In this document: positions 1 through 8,758 of the stretch, in pieces
How the letters are laid out: each line of letters starts with the position of its first letter
How positions within the stretch are numbered: position 1 is the stretch's first letter
From: Loktanella sp.
GTDB lineage: Bacteria; Pseudomonadota; Alphaproteobacteria; Rhodobacterales; Rhodobacteraceae
Assembly (NCBI GenBank): GCA_017390475.1
Contig: JAFPBO010000051.1
Location: 389,897-453,896 of the forward strand
Direction: 5' to 3'
DNA: 64,000 bases
Notes under the pieces: model-generated
The model's input: the letters and a program-made list of their open reading frames with translations, nothing else
The model's database searches: none
What the model was told of the DNA's origin: nothing
Position numbers and translations under genes: made by a program

Positions 1-2530
1 GGGCGCGGGTCAGCGCAAAGGCCCGGTCCTGTTCCGGGTCCAGCGCCAGATCGTCATGACCCAACCGCGCATCCACCCGTGCCGCGCGGTTCTGAAACAC
101 CAGCAACCCGTCACGTTCCACCGCGTCAAAGCCATAGGCCAGCATCAGCACCTGCAAGGCCGCCCGCCCGCTGGTGACCCGGTCCAGATGATAGCCGCGC
201 ACAAGGCCGAACAACCGCGACACATCATAGCGGCGCACCCCGGCCTGATCACAGATCGCCGCCACCACCGCCGACAGCGGCAGATTGCTGGCCCGCCCGT
301 TCAGCCAATGCCCGCGCGCATAATTGCCCGCATCGGCCCAAAGCCCGCGGTTGCCCGGAAAGAACGGATAGGGCCGTGCATCCCAGGCCCAGACATGCAT
401 CCTTGCGGTATCGACCATCCGGCCGCCATAGACAGACGAGATCGGGTTACACGCCGGATCAGCATAATGCTGTGTCATCGCGCGCAGATATTGCATCTGC
501 ATCAGATCATCGCGGTTGCCATTCGAATAATGCGGCAGACCGGATTCCGATGATTTGAGATCCAGAAACCTGTTGGGCTGGTTCGCCCCCTTATCAATCG
601 CCGCACAGCCAAATTCGGTGAACCACACCGGTTTCGATGCAGGCACCCAGGCCGTCGGTTCCGCCTGTCTGACCCCGCCGATCCGTTCGTGATGGGCATG
701 GGACCACCATCCGGAGATATCCTTGACGCGCCAGACCCAGGGTTCCCCCGCATCATCAGTGATCGGCACACGGCGTTGGGCATTGCGGGCCTCTGGCGTC
801 GGGTAATACCAGTCATAGCCTTCACCCCCCGCGATATTGCCGCGCAGATAGGCCAGATTGTGGATCGTCCCGGCGCTGGCATCGGCGTGATCGTCGCCAT
901 CGCGCCAATCGGCCAGGGGCATGTAATTGTCGATCCCGATGAAATCGATATTGTCATCGGCCCAGAGCGGGTCCAGGTGGAACAGCTTGTCCGCCGTGCC
1001 TGCGGGCTGATAGCCGTGATATTCGCTCCAATCCGCAGCATAGCTGATCTTGCAATCCGGTCCCAGAATGGCGCGCACATCCGCCGCCAGCAGCCGCAAG
1101 GCCGCGACCGCCGGAAACCGGCCAGTCGCGCCACGTATCTGCGTGAACCCGCGCATTTCCGACCCGATGCAGAATGCATCCACCCCACCCGCAGCCGCAC
1201 ACAGATGCGCGTAATGCAGAATGAACCGGCGATAGCCGCCCTGCGCCGGGCCGGTGTAATCCACCCGGCTGCCCTGTACCGTGAAATCCTGCGGCTGTGC
1301 GCTGCCCATAAAGGCCGCCACCTCGGCTTCTGCCCCGGCGGTGCCATCCGCCGCCCCGCTGGTGATCCGGCCCCGCCAGGGCAAGGCAGGTTGCCCCACC
1401 GCCCCGGTCCAAGGATCAGGCAGATCATTGCCCGGCAGTTGTTCCATCAGGATGAACGGATAGAACACCGTCCCGATGCCGCGCGCGCGCTGGTCCCGGA
1501 TCGCCTCGACCACTGCTGCATCCGCAGGCGTGCCGCCATAGACCGGCGCATCGGCCTGATATGGCACGCGCTGCGCCATGCTGCGGGTCAGCCCTGACAC
1601 ACGCCACGGCATCGCCTGCGCGTCGACATCCTTCTGTTCTACCCGTGGCAGCACCTGACAGGACCCGCAGCGCAGGTCATCACCGAACCATGACACCACC
1701 AGCACCAGCGATTTGCAGCGCGGCAGATCGCCCTGCAACGCATCCATCGCGACGGTATAATCCGCCTGCCCTGCGGGGCTGTTGATATTCACCGCCACCT
1801 GTTCGCCATAGCGCGGCGACAGCGTGACCGGCGTCGTCGCCAGCCCGTATTCACCAGTGCCGGGGATCAATGCGACGCCTTGCAGGCCGTCGGCCAAGCC
1901 GCCCGCCAGCCCGGCGCGCACCACCTCGAAGGTCAGCTGCGGGATGCGGTTGCCGAACCGGCCCAGATCCAGATCCTCGATCACCACATAGGCGGTGCCG
2001 CGATAGGCAGGCACCTGCCCCGCGCCCTCGATCGCGGACATGCAGGGGTCGGGCAATTGATCGGCAGTACCGTGATAGAGCCGCATATTCAGATCATCCG
2101 GCGCAATCTCGACCCCATCGGCCCAGATCCGGCCAATCCGGTTGATCGGCCCGGCGCATAAAGCCACCGCAAAGCTGACGTGATAACTATGCGTCGTGGT
2201 CTGCGGCGCGCGGGGCGCACCTTTGCCGCCACCACCGGTGGTGCTGCTGGACTGGCTGAAATGGCTGGCCCAGATCACCTGCCCGCCGACGCGCATGCGC
2301 CCGTAGACCTGCCCGATATCCGCGCCTTCTGCCGCGCCGGTCAGGCGGAACCGGTCCACCTGCCCGGTCTCGACGGCATCACTGCCCGCACCCAGCAGGC
2401 GCTGGTCGATCCGCGCGCCCAGCATCGCACCGGCGGCGCGGCCCGCTGTCGCCATCGACAGGCCCAGAACGCTGCCCCCGATTGCGCCACCCAAGGCCGT
2501 GCCTGCGGCTGCAAGAACTATCGTTGCCAT
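1..2530 (-). CDS. GTA gene 15, TIM-barrel tail-tip/host-specificity protein (partial)
   Basis: The reading frame opens with ATG at 2530 (MATIVLAAAG) and stays open for 843 codons to the left edge, so the C-terminus lies outside the window. The N-terminal part resembles phage tail proteins. From about residue 420 to 720 is the glycosidase-like GTA_TIM domain, with stretches such as FCIGSEMRGF, ISYAADWSEYHGY and DFIGIDNYMPLADW. In the family this is the large baseplate protein at the tip of the GTA tail, thought to contact the recipient surface. The ATG is separated from the g14 stop codon by a single base (TGA C ATG), so the two are translationally linked. I checked the frame at three places and saw no frameshift. 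Function of the TIM barrel (true hydrolase or binding fold) is not settled by the sequence. Confidence 0.93.
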   Translation of the reverse strand, partial: MATIVLAAAGTALGGAIGGSVLGLSMATAGRAAGAMLGARIDQRLLGAGSDAVETGQVDRFRLTGAAEGADIGQVYGRMRVGGQVIWASHFSQSSSTTGGGGKGAPRAPQTTTHSYHVSFAVALCAGPINRIGRIWADGVEIAPDDLNMRLYHGTADQLPDPCMSAIEGAGQVPAYRGTAYVVIEDLDLGRFGNRIPQLTFEVVRAGLAGGLADGLQGVALIPGTGEYGLATTPVTLSPRYGEQVAVNINSPAGQADYTVAMDALQGDLPRCKSLVLVVSWFGDDLRCGSCQVLPRVEQKDVDAQAMPWRVSGLTRSMAQRVPYQADAPVYGGTPADAAVVEAIRDQRARGIGTVFYPFILMEQLPGNDLPDPWTGAVGQPALPWRGRITSGAADGTAGAEAEVAAFMGSAQPQDFTVQGSRVDYTGPAQGGYRRFILHYAHLCAAAGGVDAFCIGSEMRGFTQIRGATGRFPAVAALRLLAADVRAILGPDCKISYAADWSEYHGYQPAGTADKLFHLDPLWADDNIDFIGIDNYMPLADWRDGDDHADASAGTIHNLAYLRGNIAGGEGYDWYYPTPEARNAQRRVPITDDAGEPWVWRVKDISGWWSHAHHERIGGVRQAEPTAWVPASKPVWFTEFGCAAIDKGANQPNRFLDLKSSESGLPHYSNGNRDDLMQMQYLRAMTQHYADPACNPISSVYGGRMVDTARMHVWAWDARPYPFFPGNRGLWADAGNYARGHWLNGRASNLPLSAVVAAICDQAGVRRYDVSRLFGLVRGYHLDRVTSGRAALQVLMLAYGFDAVERDGLLVFQNRAARVDARLGHDDLALDPEQDRAFALTRA

Positions 2531-2531
2531 G

Positions 2532-2963
2532 TCAGTTTTCCTTTTGTGCAAAGATGAAACGGGCCGCGACCCGCCGCGCCCAGGGCGCAGACAGCGGGCT
2601 TTCGACCACGCCATGCCCGCTATAGGCATGGATAAAGGCGGGGTTTGCGCCGGTGGCGCTGACCAACCCCAGATGTTTCGCCACCCCGCCTGCGCGCATG
2701 CGGAACAACAGCACCTGGCCGGGCTGGATTGGTCCGGTGGCGGCAGGCATATGGCGCAGCGCGGCCTTCCAGAGCAATTCCGCGCCCTGCGGTTCGGACC
2801 AGTCGCTGGTATAGGCAGGCACCGGTTCCGGCTCTGCCCCATGCAATTCGCGCCACAGGCCGCGCAACAGGCCCAGACAATCGCAGCCCACGCCCTTTGC
2901 CGCGCCCTGATGCAGATAGGGCGTGCCGATCCAACCCCTTGCGGCGCTGATCACGGCGGTCAT
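2532..2963 (-). CDS. GTA gene 14, NlpC/P60-family cell-wall peptidase
   Basis: A 143-residue protein with an NlpC/P60 fold signature: the catalytic cysteine is in GVGCDCLGLLRG (Cys29) and a histidine follows in the PAFIHAYSGHG region. The family matches the putative phage cell-wall peptidase of GTAs. The role is probably local cleavage of peptidoglycan peptides when the particle delivers DNA. It overlaps g13 by 4 bases (ATGA) and is followed directly by g15, as in the Rhodobacter capsulatus cluster. The short length is normal for this GTA family. Confidence 0.93.
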   Translation of the reverse strand: MTAVISAARGWIGTPYLHQGAAKGVGCDCLGLLRGLWRELHGAEPEPVPAYTSDWSEPQGAELLWKAALRHMPAATGPIQPGQVLLFRMRAGGVAKHLGLVSATGANPAFIHAYSGHGVVESPLSAPWARRVAARFIFAQKEN

Positions 2964-3841
2964 TTGCCGCGCCTGCTCTGCCCGGTCAGGTTGCCGTCAC
3001 TGCGCGGCACCGCGACCAGCCAATCATCGCCGGGGATATCGGGGAAACCCTGAAAATTCAGCAGATTGGCGAATTTAACCCGGCAGGTCTGGGCCGCCTT
3101 GTCGCAGCCTGCGGTCAGGGCCAGCAGATCCGCCACCCCGACCGCAGCGCGGATCGGGTCCCAGAGCGTGATTTCACGCAGACCATCCAGCAGCCGGTCG
3201 GTTTTGACCGGGCCGCGCAAGCCCTGCGCCGCACCTGTGGTGACCAGCAGATCGCCACCGGTGAACCAGCCGTCATGAAACATCGGCAGCCCGGCGAACC
3301 GGAACACCCGACCGCCATCCACCGCGACGGGCGGCGCGGTGAACCGATAGGCCGGATCATCGGGATTGAACCGGCAGCGCGCATCGCCCAGCACCGCCGC
3401 GCAGGACGGCAGATAGGACCGCCCCTGCGGCTGGTTCAACGGCTCTGTCAGCCCGCGCAATTCGGCCTGAAAACCGCCCTTGGCGCGGGTCATCTCACCC
3501 AATGTCCCGGCGAAACGCAGATCGCGCTGCACGACATCATCCCAGCGCACCCGCCAGACCCGGACCTGCGCTGCGTCATAGCGGCCTGCGGTGATATCCG
3601 CCTCGGTGATTGCATCAGAACTCAGCGCGCCGACGGCATCACTGTTATTCACCGACAGCCCGGTGGTGCTGGCCACGGCCCGCGCTGACAGCCCGGTTTC
3701 GGGCGCAAAGCGGATACCATCAAAGGTCAGCGCCAGATCGTGATCGGTAAAGCCCAGGGTCACCCCATCGGCCCGCGTCACTGCCCAGCAATGGCACAGA
3801 TGCGTCGCCCCGCTGGCCAGATGATCAGACAGCGCGTTCAT
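2960..3841 (-). CDS. GTA gene 13, DUF2163 tail/baseplate protein
   Basis: A 293-residue protein beginning MNALSDHLASGATHLCHCWA, a typical DUF2163 N-terminus (hub/baseplate component of GTA and related siphophage tails). Several cysteines occur (for example CAAVLGDARCRFNPD and AGCDKAAQTCRVKF), a recurring feature of this family, which can bind a metal cluster in the tail hub; that assignment here is inference. It overlaps g12 upstream and g14 downstream by 4 bases each, so translation is coupled. Confidence 0.92.
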   Translation of the reverse strand: MNALSDHLASGATHLCHCWAVTRADGVTLGFTDHDLALTFDGIRFAPETGLSARAVASTTGLSVNNSDAVGALSSDAITEADITAGRYDAAQVRVWRVRWDDVVQRDLRFAGTLGEMTRAKGGFQAELRGLTEPLNQPQGRSYLPSCAAVLGDARCRFNPDDPAYRFTAPPVAVDGGRVFRFAGLPMFHDGWFTGGDLLVTTGAAQGLRGPVKTDRLLDGLREITLWDPIRAAVGVADLLALTAGCDKAAQTCRVKFANLLNFQGFPDIPGDDWLVAVPRSDGNLTGQSRRGK

Positions 3842-4467
3842 GGCCGCACCTCGATCACCGGCACATCGGGGGCCTCGCCCGCCTGAAACCGCGACATCGA
3901 CGTGCGGATATGATCGGTGGCAAAACGCACCGGCACGTCGAATTCATAACCTGCGGTGATCTCTGCCCCGAGAGCGGGCGGATCGGCGAAATGCACGACG
4001 CCGGTGGCGGGATCAACGGTGTAATCCAGCCCCGGTGCCATCGGATCGCCGCCACGGGTGATGCGGATCGTCCCGGCCACCGGTTTGGTGATCGGGCGGC
4101 GATAGCTGGTGTCGCCGGACCGATAGGTTTTCACCAGTTGAAAGTCCGTCGTCACCGCGTCACCGATGCCGATCAGCTGATCCGGGATCGTGATATCCTG
4201 CGACGGCAGGCAGGATTTGTAATCGGACCAGTCTTTCCAGCGAAAGCCGATCAACTGGCCCTGCCGCGCCTCGAAAAAGGCGATCAGGGTCGCCAGATCA
4301 TCCAGCGCAGACAGGCCCAGCCCCGCATCATAGCGCCTGCGGCTATGCGCCCAGGGGGTGTTGCGTTCCTCATGCCCATTGGCGAGGCTGACAATCTCTG
4401 TCCGCCGTTCCGGCCCGCCAGTGGCGCCGAATGACAAGGCGGCGGGGAATCTGATTTCGTGAAACAT
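3838..4467 (-). CDS. GTA gene 12, DUF2460 distal tail protein
   Basis: A 209-residue DUF2460 protein (MFHEIRFPAALSFGATGGPE). The family forms the distal tail ring linking tail tube and baseplate in GTAs. Conserved stretches seen include GHEERNTPWAHSRRRYD and GFRWKDWSDYKSC. The start is supported by an AAGGAT ribosome-binding site about 8 bases upstream of the ATG at 4467. It lies 11 bases after g11 and overlaps g13 by 4 bases. Confidence 0.93.
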   Translation of the reverse strand: MFHEIRFPAALSFGATGGPERRTEIVSLANGHEERNTPWAHSRRRYDAGLGLSALDDLATLIAFFEARQGQLIGFRWKDWSDYKSCLPSQDITIPDQLIGIGDAVTTDFQLVKTYRSGDTSYRRPITKPVAGTIRITRGGDPMAPGLDYTVDPATGVVHFADPPALGAEITAGYEFDVPVRFATDHIRTSMSRFQAGEAPDVPVIEVRP

Positions 4468-4478
4468 CGGGGTGATCC

Positions 4479-5135
4479 TTATGAATTGCGCTGGCTGCGC
4501 TGCATCGCGCGGGCCAGCTGGCTGGCGATCTGCGATTGGCTGCGCTGAAAGCCCTGCACATCCGGGGTCGTGATATGCATCGTGACATGCACGGCATTGC
4601 CGCCGCCTTGCACACCCAGCCGCCCGTCCGGGCCGCGCGCCAGCGGCATGATCGCCTCTGGCCCCGCTTCGCCCATCAAGCCGGTGCCGCCGCGCATCGC
4701 GAATGGCGTCGGGCTGGTGACCACGCCGCCCTTGGCAAAGGGCATGACGCGGCCTTGTGAAAACGGCGCACCATCGGCAAGAGGCATCAGGCCCGCGACA
4801 AGGCTGTTAAGGCCCCCGGCCAGCTTGCCGCCGAAATGGTCGGTGACGGGTTTGACTGCCGCGCCGTAAACCGTGCCGGACATCGCCCTGCCGAGGCCGG
4901 CAAAGACATCACTCAGGCTCTTGCCATCCAGCACGAGGCCATCCAGTGCGCGGCGCAGCCCGGTGGAAAAGCCGCTTTCAAGATTGCCCAGATCACGGGT
5001 GGTATCATTCAGCGCGGTCTGGGTGCCGCGCAACTGCCCCTCAAAGGCGGCGGTGACGGCAGAGGCATCGCCAAGGCTGCGTTCCAGCGCGTTGATATCG
5101 CTGTCGAAATCGTCGATACGGTCAAGATCGGACAT
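4479..5135 (-). CDS. GTA gene 11, short tail tape-measure protein
   Basis: A 218-residue protein starting MSDLDRIDDFDSDINALE at 5135, chosen because AAAGGAA precedes it at good spacing; the longer frame upstream has no such site. The N-terminus is probably a coiled coil and the middle is glycine-rich (GGKLAGGLNSLVAGLM), followed by a conserved C-terminal FAKGGVV...GEAGPEAIMPL segment typical of tape-measure proteins. At about 220 residues it is far shorter than phage homologues, consistent with the short GTA tail. It overlaps the end of the preceding small gene by 14 bases. Confidence 0.9.
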   Translation of the reverse strand: MSDLDRIDDFDSDINALERSLGDASAVTAAFEGQLRGTQTALNDTTRDLGNLESGFSTGLRRALDGLVLDGKSLSDVFAGLGRAMSGTVYGAAVKPVTDHFGGKLAGGLNSLVAGLMPLADGAPFSQGRVMPFAKGGVVTSPTPFAMRGGTGLMGEAGPEAIMPLARGPDGRLGVQGGGNAVHVTMHITTPDVQGFQRSQSQIASQLARAMQRSQRNS

Positions 5136-5331
5136 CGGGTGTTTCCTTTGCTTTATCGGGGAAAGCCTGCGCCAAAGCATCCAGCCCGGCGCGGGTCATC
5201 GGGGCGGGCCCGGCCTGCGCGCCCAGCATCACGTGCAGTTCCGCAGGCGTCAGCGCCCAAAAGGTGGCAGGCGGCAGCCGCAGGGTGCAAAGCCCGGCGC
5301 GCAGGAGGCCGGGCCAGTCCAGCCCGGTCAT
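5122..5331 (-). CDS. GTA gene 10.1, small tail assembly chaperone-like protein
   Basis: A 69-residue protein (MTGLDWPGLLRAGLCTLRLP) matching the small DUF2376-type protein lying between g10 and the tape measure in GTA clusters. The motif FWALTPAELHVMLGA is the characteristic part. By position (between tail-tube and tape-measure genes) it should serve as a tail assembly chaperone; this is inferred from phage gene order, not shown by the sequence. It overlaps g10 by 4 bases. Confidence 0.88.
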   Translation of the reverse strand: MTGLDWPGLLRAGLCTLRLPPATFWALTPAELHVMLGAQAGPAPMTRAGLDALAQAFPDKAKETPDVRS

Positions 5332-5642
5332 TGCGGCACCGTGAAGGCGCGCGCCAGCAGCGTGGCCGCCAGCCCTGCCGCGCCGACCGGGCCGCCGGGG
5401 AAATCGACGGCCAGCAGATCATCCGCCTGCCCGCGCCAGCCAGCACCGCGCAGCCCGGCGACGATCACCGCCACCACATCGCGGCTGGAAAACGCCCCGG
5501 TTTCAAACCGCGCCACCAGATCGACCAGCGACCCGGTCTGCAGGGCGGTTTCCAGTTCGGCCAATGCGCCAAGGGTCAGCTTGGCGTGATGCACCGTGTC
5601 GCCGATGGTGACGGCGACTTCACCTGCATAAGGATTGGCCAT
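5328..5642 (-). CDS. GTA gene 10, gene-transfer-agent family tail protein
   Basis: A 104-residue protein beginning MANPYAGEVAVTIGDTVHHA, the hallmark of the small GTA g10 family. The middle contains LTLGALAELETALQTGSLVDL, a typical tail assembly chaperone-like sequence that also occurs in siphophages upstream of the tape measure. The ATG shares one base with the g9 stop codon, and the end overlaps g10.1 by 4 bases, so the set is one translationally coupled string. Confidence 0.9.
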   Translation of the reverse strand: MANPYAGEVAVTIGDTVHHAKLTLGALAELETALQTGSLVDLVARFETGAFSSRDVVAVIVAGLRGAGWRGQADDLLAVDFPGGPVGAAGLAATLLARAFTVPQ

Positions 5643-6055
5643 CAGATCAGCACCGTAAAGGCCAGTGCCCCGGCAGAGGCGAGCGCAATTTCATAGGTCG
5701 CCTCGCCATTATGGCTGCCGGCGTAATCGATGCCGGTGATCTGGAACCGGCCCTGCAAAGTGCCGAAACCGGGGATGATGACCTGAAAATCCGGGGTCAG
5801 CCCGGCAAAGAATATCTGCCGCGCGCGGGCATCGGTGCCCGCATCCTTGAACACGCCAGAACCAGAGATCGCGGCGGTTTTCACCCCGGCCCCGCCCAGC
5901 AATTCGCGCCAGCCGCCGCTGTCGAGATTGGTCACATCGACGGTTTCCGCATTCAGGCTGATCCGCGTGGCGCGCAGGCCTGCGAGCGTTTCAAACTGGC
6001 CATCGCCAGTCATGTCGATCTTGACCAGCAGGTCTTTTCCGTTCTGGGCTGTCAT
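5642..6055 (-). CDS. GTA gene 9, major tail tube protein (TP901-1 family)
   Basis: A 137-residue protein starting MTAQNGKDLLVKIDMTGDGQ at 6055, chosen over an upstream ATG because AAGGAACGAAGCG sits just before it. TP901-1-like tail-tube features are GLRATRISLNAETVDVTNLD and the later ISGSGVFKDAG. Family members stack as hexameric rings to build the tail tube. A 22-base gap separates it from g8 and it abuts g10. Confidence 0.93.
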   Translation of the reverse strand: MTAQNGKDLLVKIDMTGDGQFETLAGLRATRISLNAETVDVTNLDSGGWRELLGGAGVKTAAISGSGVFKDAGTDARARQIFFAGLTPDFQVIIPGFGTLQGRFQITGIDYAGSHNGEATYEIALASAGALAFTVLI

Positions 6056-6077
6056 CGCTTCGTTCCTTATCAAGGGG

Positions 6078-6485
6078 TTAAGTGTCATCGGCCACGCGGG
6101 CGCGAAAGGTCAGGGTAATCCGGCGCGCGCCATCCTTGCGGGCGGCGCGGGCCTTGGAGAAATGCAGGCCGACCAGCGTGCCGCGCGTCAGCGGCAGGGC
6201 TGCGTCAAGCAAGGCGTCGCAGACCGCCGCCGCGGCCTGTTTGGCGGCGGCAAACCCACTGTCCTGACTGTGCAGCGTGATGGTCAGTGCGTGATCGGCA
6301 CCTTGGCCGGTCTGGTCAGAGGCGTCGCGCACCTCTTCGCCGCCCAGCAGCAGGTAAAGTGGCGGCACCGGACCGGCGGGCAGCGCGTCGTAGATCGCAG
6401 TCCCGATCAGCGCGGTCAGCGCGGGATCGGCTGTCAGCCTGCGATAGATCGCGCTTTGCAGGGCGGCGGCGATGGCATAGGTCAT
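6078..6485 (-). CDS. GTA gene 8, DUF3168 tail terminator-like protein
   Basis: A 135-residue DUF3168 protein (MTYAIAAALQSAIYRRLTAD). The family includes tail terminator/tail completion proteins of HK97-like phages, with the typical pattern of LLGGEEVRD followed by a beta-rich C-terminus (ARRITLTFRARVADDT). It overlaps g7 by 4 bases. The exact role in capping the tail tube is inferred from the family. Confidence 0.9.
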   Translation of the reverse strand: MTYAIAAALQSAIYRRLTADPALTALIGTAIYDALPAGPVPPLYLLLGGEEVRDASDQTGQGADHALTITLHSQDSGFAAAKQAAAAVCDALLDAALPLTRGTLVGLHFSKARAARKDGARRITLTFRARVADDT

Positions 6486-6808
6486 GTCGCCACCTGCGCG
6501 GTTGCGGTGCAGGTCAGATACAGGCCCTTGGGGTCGGCATCGGCCACCGCGTCGATCCGGTAGATCTGCGCGCCCTGCCGGAACCTTTGCCCCGGTACGG
6601 GCCGCGATGGCGCGCCATAGGGCGCGGCGCGCAGGGTGATCCGGTAGGTCATCCGTGACAGATTGTCTGCGGCGCGCCCGGTGCCGGGCCGGATCGCGGC
6701 CCAGATCATCCCCATCGGCTGCCAGTCGCTGACAAAGCCACCGGCACCGTCGGGCGATTGCACCTGATGTTCCAGCATAAGGGCGCGGGTCATTTGCGGG
6801 ATGCTCAT
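6482..6808 (-). CDS. GTA gene 7, head-tail adaptor (head closure) protein
   Basis: A 108-residue phage head-tail adaptor-type protein: GAGGFVSDWQPMGMIWAAIR and the RMTYRITLRAAP/GQRFRQGAQIYRID pattern are characteristic. It should form the stopper ring under the portal that joins head and tail. It overlaps g6 and g8 by 4 bases each. Confidence 0.9.
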   Translation of the reverse strand: MSIPQMTRALMLEHQVQSPDGAGGFVSDWQPMGMIWAAIRPGTGRAADNLSRMTYRITLRAAPYGAPSRPVPGQRFRQGAQIYRIDAVADADPKGLYLTCTATAQVAT

Positions 6809-7401
6809 CGCCGTGCCCCCAGCCGCAGCGGCCGATGCGGCGCGACCAGCGCCAGCACCGCCGCCGGGATCACGGCATAGCCGCCGACAGAAAAATCATG
6901 GCGGCTGTCATAATGATGCGCCGCCAGCATCAGGCTGGCCTCGGCCAGATCGGCGGGCAGATCGGCCCAGTCGGGCGCGAAACCGGCGCGCAGCCCGATG
7001 CGGATCGCGCCATGCGGCGGAATCCGTGGCAACAGACCGGCCTTGGCGACCAGTCCGGGGCGCTGGCTGTCTTGCAGCAGATACCAGTGATCGGCATTGG
7101 CGGCGGTTTCGCGGCCATCGGCGGTGATCCTTGTGACATGCAGAATGGCGCTGACCGGGGTCACCGGCAGGATCTGGCGCACCGGATCGCGCCAATGGGT
7201 CACGGTCCAGTTGAAATCGCGGCGGATCAGGATCTTGCCGGTGCGTGCCTCGATCTGCGCCATGGCGGCGCGCAGATGGCGCAGCAACAGCCCGTCCTGA
7301 TCGGCGGCATCGGCAAAACCGCTGGCCAGACGCAGGTATTGTTTCAGCTGGGCCAGTGGCAGGACCAGGTCCTGTATCGGTGTCTGTTCGACTAACATCA
7401 T
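6805..7401 (-). CDS. GTA gene 6, head-tail connector (phiE125 gp8-type)
   Basis: A 198-residue protein starting MMLVEQTPIQDLVLPLAQLK. The ATG at 7401 was chosen because GGAG lies 7 bases upstream; the longer upstream frame has no support. Features of the head-tail connector family include LPLAQLKQYLRL, MAQIEARTGKILIRRDFNWTV and the late PADLAEASLMLAAHHY helix. In the particle it forms the ring below the portal. A 157-base gap with a strong hairpin separates it from the capsid gene upstream. Confidence 0.9.
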   Translation of the reverse strand: MMLVEQTPIQDLVLPLAQLKQYLRLASGFADAADQDGLLLRHLRAAMAQIEARTGKILIRRDFNWTVTHWRDPVRQILPVTPVSAILHVTRITADGRETAANADHWYLLQDSQRPGLVAKAGLLPRIPPHGAIRIGLRAGFAPDWADLPADLAEASLMLAAHHYDSRHDFSVGGYAVIPAAVLALVAPHRPLRLGARR

Positions 7402-7558
7402 GGGATTGCTCCGAAAATTCTGGGGTGGCGCGGACCCGGATACGCCTTGCCGCTCTGCATCTCTCGACGGAAGGTTGGTTGCTGGACCATGCAGCGCGGG
7501 GCGCATCCGGGGGCGGGAGGGCGCGCCTGTGACGGCGCGCCAGCCTATCGCGGCAGCA
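7402..7558 (-). other. Gap between GTA capsid and connector genes with a perfect hairpin
   Basis: This 157-base spacer holds an 8-bp perfect stem, GGCGCGCC (7520-7527), loop TGTGAC, GGCGCGCC (7534-7541), 18 bases after the capsid stop codon on the transcribed strand. There is no run of T after it, so it is not a classical terminator. It could stabilise the 3' end of capsid mRNA or reduce downstream expression so that capsid protein is made in excess; this is inference. Confidence 0.55.
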
Positions 7559-8737
7559 TCAGCTGACCGCGAATTTCAACAATTTGATTGCGGCGAAATC
7601 GCTGACCGCGCCGCCGACGCGTTTGGTGGCATAGAACAGCACATGCGGCTTGGCCGAGAACGGATCGCGCAGCACCCGCAGATCGGGCCGTTCGGCGATG
7701 GTGTAACCCGTGCCGAAATCGCCAAAGGCGATCGGCGTGGCACCATCCGCGATATCGGGCATGTCTTCGGCAATCAGCACCGGATAACCCAGCAACCGCG
7801 CCGGTTCGCCCGCTGCCAGACCGTCGGACCAGAGGAAGCGGCCATCATTGTCTTTCAGCTTGCGAATGGTTCCGGCGGTTTTGGAATTCATCACGAAAGT
7901 GCCATTGGCGCGGTAAGCCGCCCCAAGCGCATAGACCAGATCGACGATGGCATCGCCGCCGTTGATGTCACCGCGCAGGCCGGTCGATACAAAGCCGATA
8001 AAGCCCCATTCGTGGATTTCATTCTCGACCTGCGGATAGGTCAGGATGCCCTTGGGTTTGTCGATACCGTCACCGTTGATGAAAGCCCCCGCCTCTGACC
8101 GGGCGAATTTATCGGCGATGCGGGTGGCAAGCCAGGTTTCGATATCAAAGGCGCTGTCATCCAGCAGCCGCTGCGAGGCCTTCGGCAGGGCAGAAAGTTC
8201 ATGCAGCGGGATGCTGATCCGGTCGATCTGTGGCGTGGCGGTATCGGTGACCGGGCCGGTTTCCGTCGCCCAGCCTGCGCCCATTTCGGAATGATCGACC
8301 AGCAGGTCATAAGAGGTGGCATCGACGCTGACCACGCTGGCGACAGCGCGGATCGAGGCGGTGGCGGACAAGCTGCCCTTGATCACATCGGCGGTCTGCG
8401 GATCGACCAGATAGCCGCCGTCAGCGGCCATGGCGGTGGACATCGCCTTGCCGTCCAGATCCAGCCCGCGCAGGGCATCATCATCGCCAGAGCGCAGATA
8501 GGCGGCAAAGGCTTTCTGATGCGGGGCTTCTTGCGCGGCGGCCATGGCCAGCGCCGGGCGGGCATTCATCAGTGTTTTACGGTCAAGCTTGTTCATGCGT
8601 TCATCCTGTTTTTGCAATTTGGCGTTAAGGTCGGTGGTAAAAGTGGTGAAATCAGCCAGAAATCCGCTGATCTGGGTGGCCAGGTCGGTGCCGGGCATAG
8701 CGTCGCCGGTCCGTGCCTGTGGCGCGGTTGTGGTCAT
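7559..8737 (-). CDS. GTA gene 5, HK97-family major capsid protein
   Basis: A 392-residue HK97-fold major capsid protein. The N-terminal ~60 residues form a predicted coiled coil (FTTDLNAKLQKQDERMNKL) that acts as the delta/scaffolding domain and should be removed by the g4 protease. The rest shows the canonical pattern: MAADGGYLVDPQTADVIKG, the WATETGPVTDTATPQ loop, FINGDGIDKPKGIL and TVAERPDL-like TIAERPDLRVLRDPFS. An AAAGGA site precedes the ATG at 8737. The protein builds the GTA head. Confidence 0.95.
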   Translation of the reverse strand: MTTTAPQARTGDAMPGTDLATQISGFLADFTTFTTDLNAKLQKQDERMNKLDRKTLMNARPALAMAAAQEAPHQKAFAAYLRSGDDDALRGLDLDGKAMSTAMAADGGYLVDPQTADVIKGSLSATASIRAVASVVSVDATSYDLLVDHSEMGAGWATETGPVTDTATPQIDRISIPLHELSALPKASQRLLDDSAFDIETWLATRIADKFARSEAGAFINGDGIDKPKGILTYPQVENEIHEWGFIGFVSTGLRGDINGGDAIVDLVYALGAAYRANGTFVMNSKTAGTIRKLKDNDGRFLWSDGLAAGEPARLLGYPVLIAEDMPDIADGATPIAFGDFGTGYTIAERPDLRVLRDPFSAKPHVLFYATKRVGGAVSDFAAIKLLKFAVS

Positions 8738-8758
8738 GGTCAGGTCCTTTGGTCGGGG

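Noticed and set aside
502-1597. Long frames on both strands near the left edge (308 codons minus, 302 codons plus)
   Set aside because: They lie within the open g15 frame, which matches a known GTA protein; the other frames are compositional artefacts.
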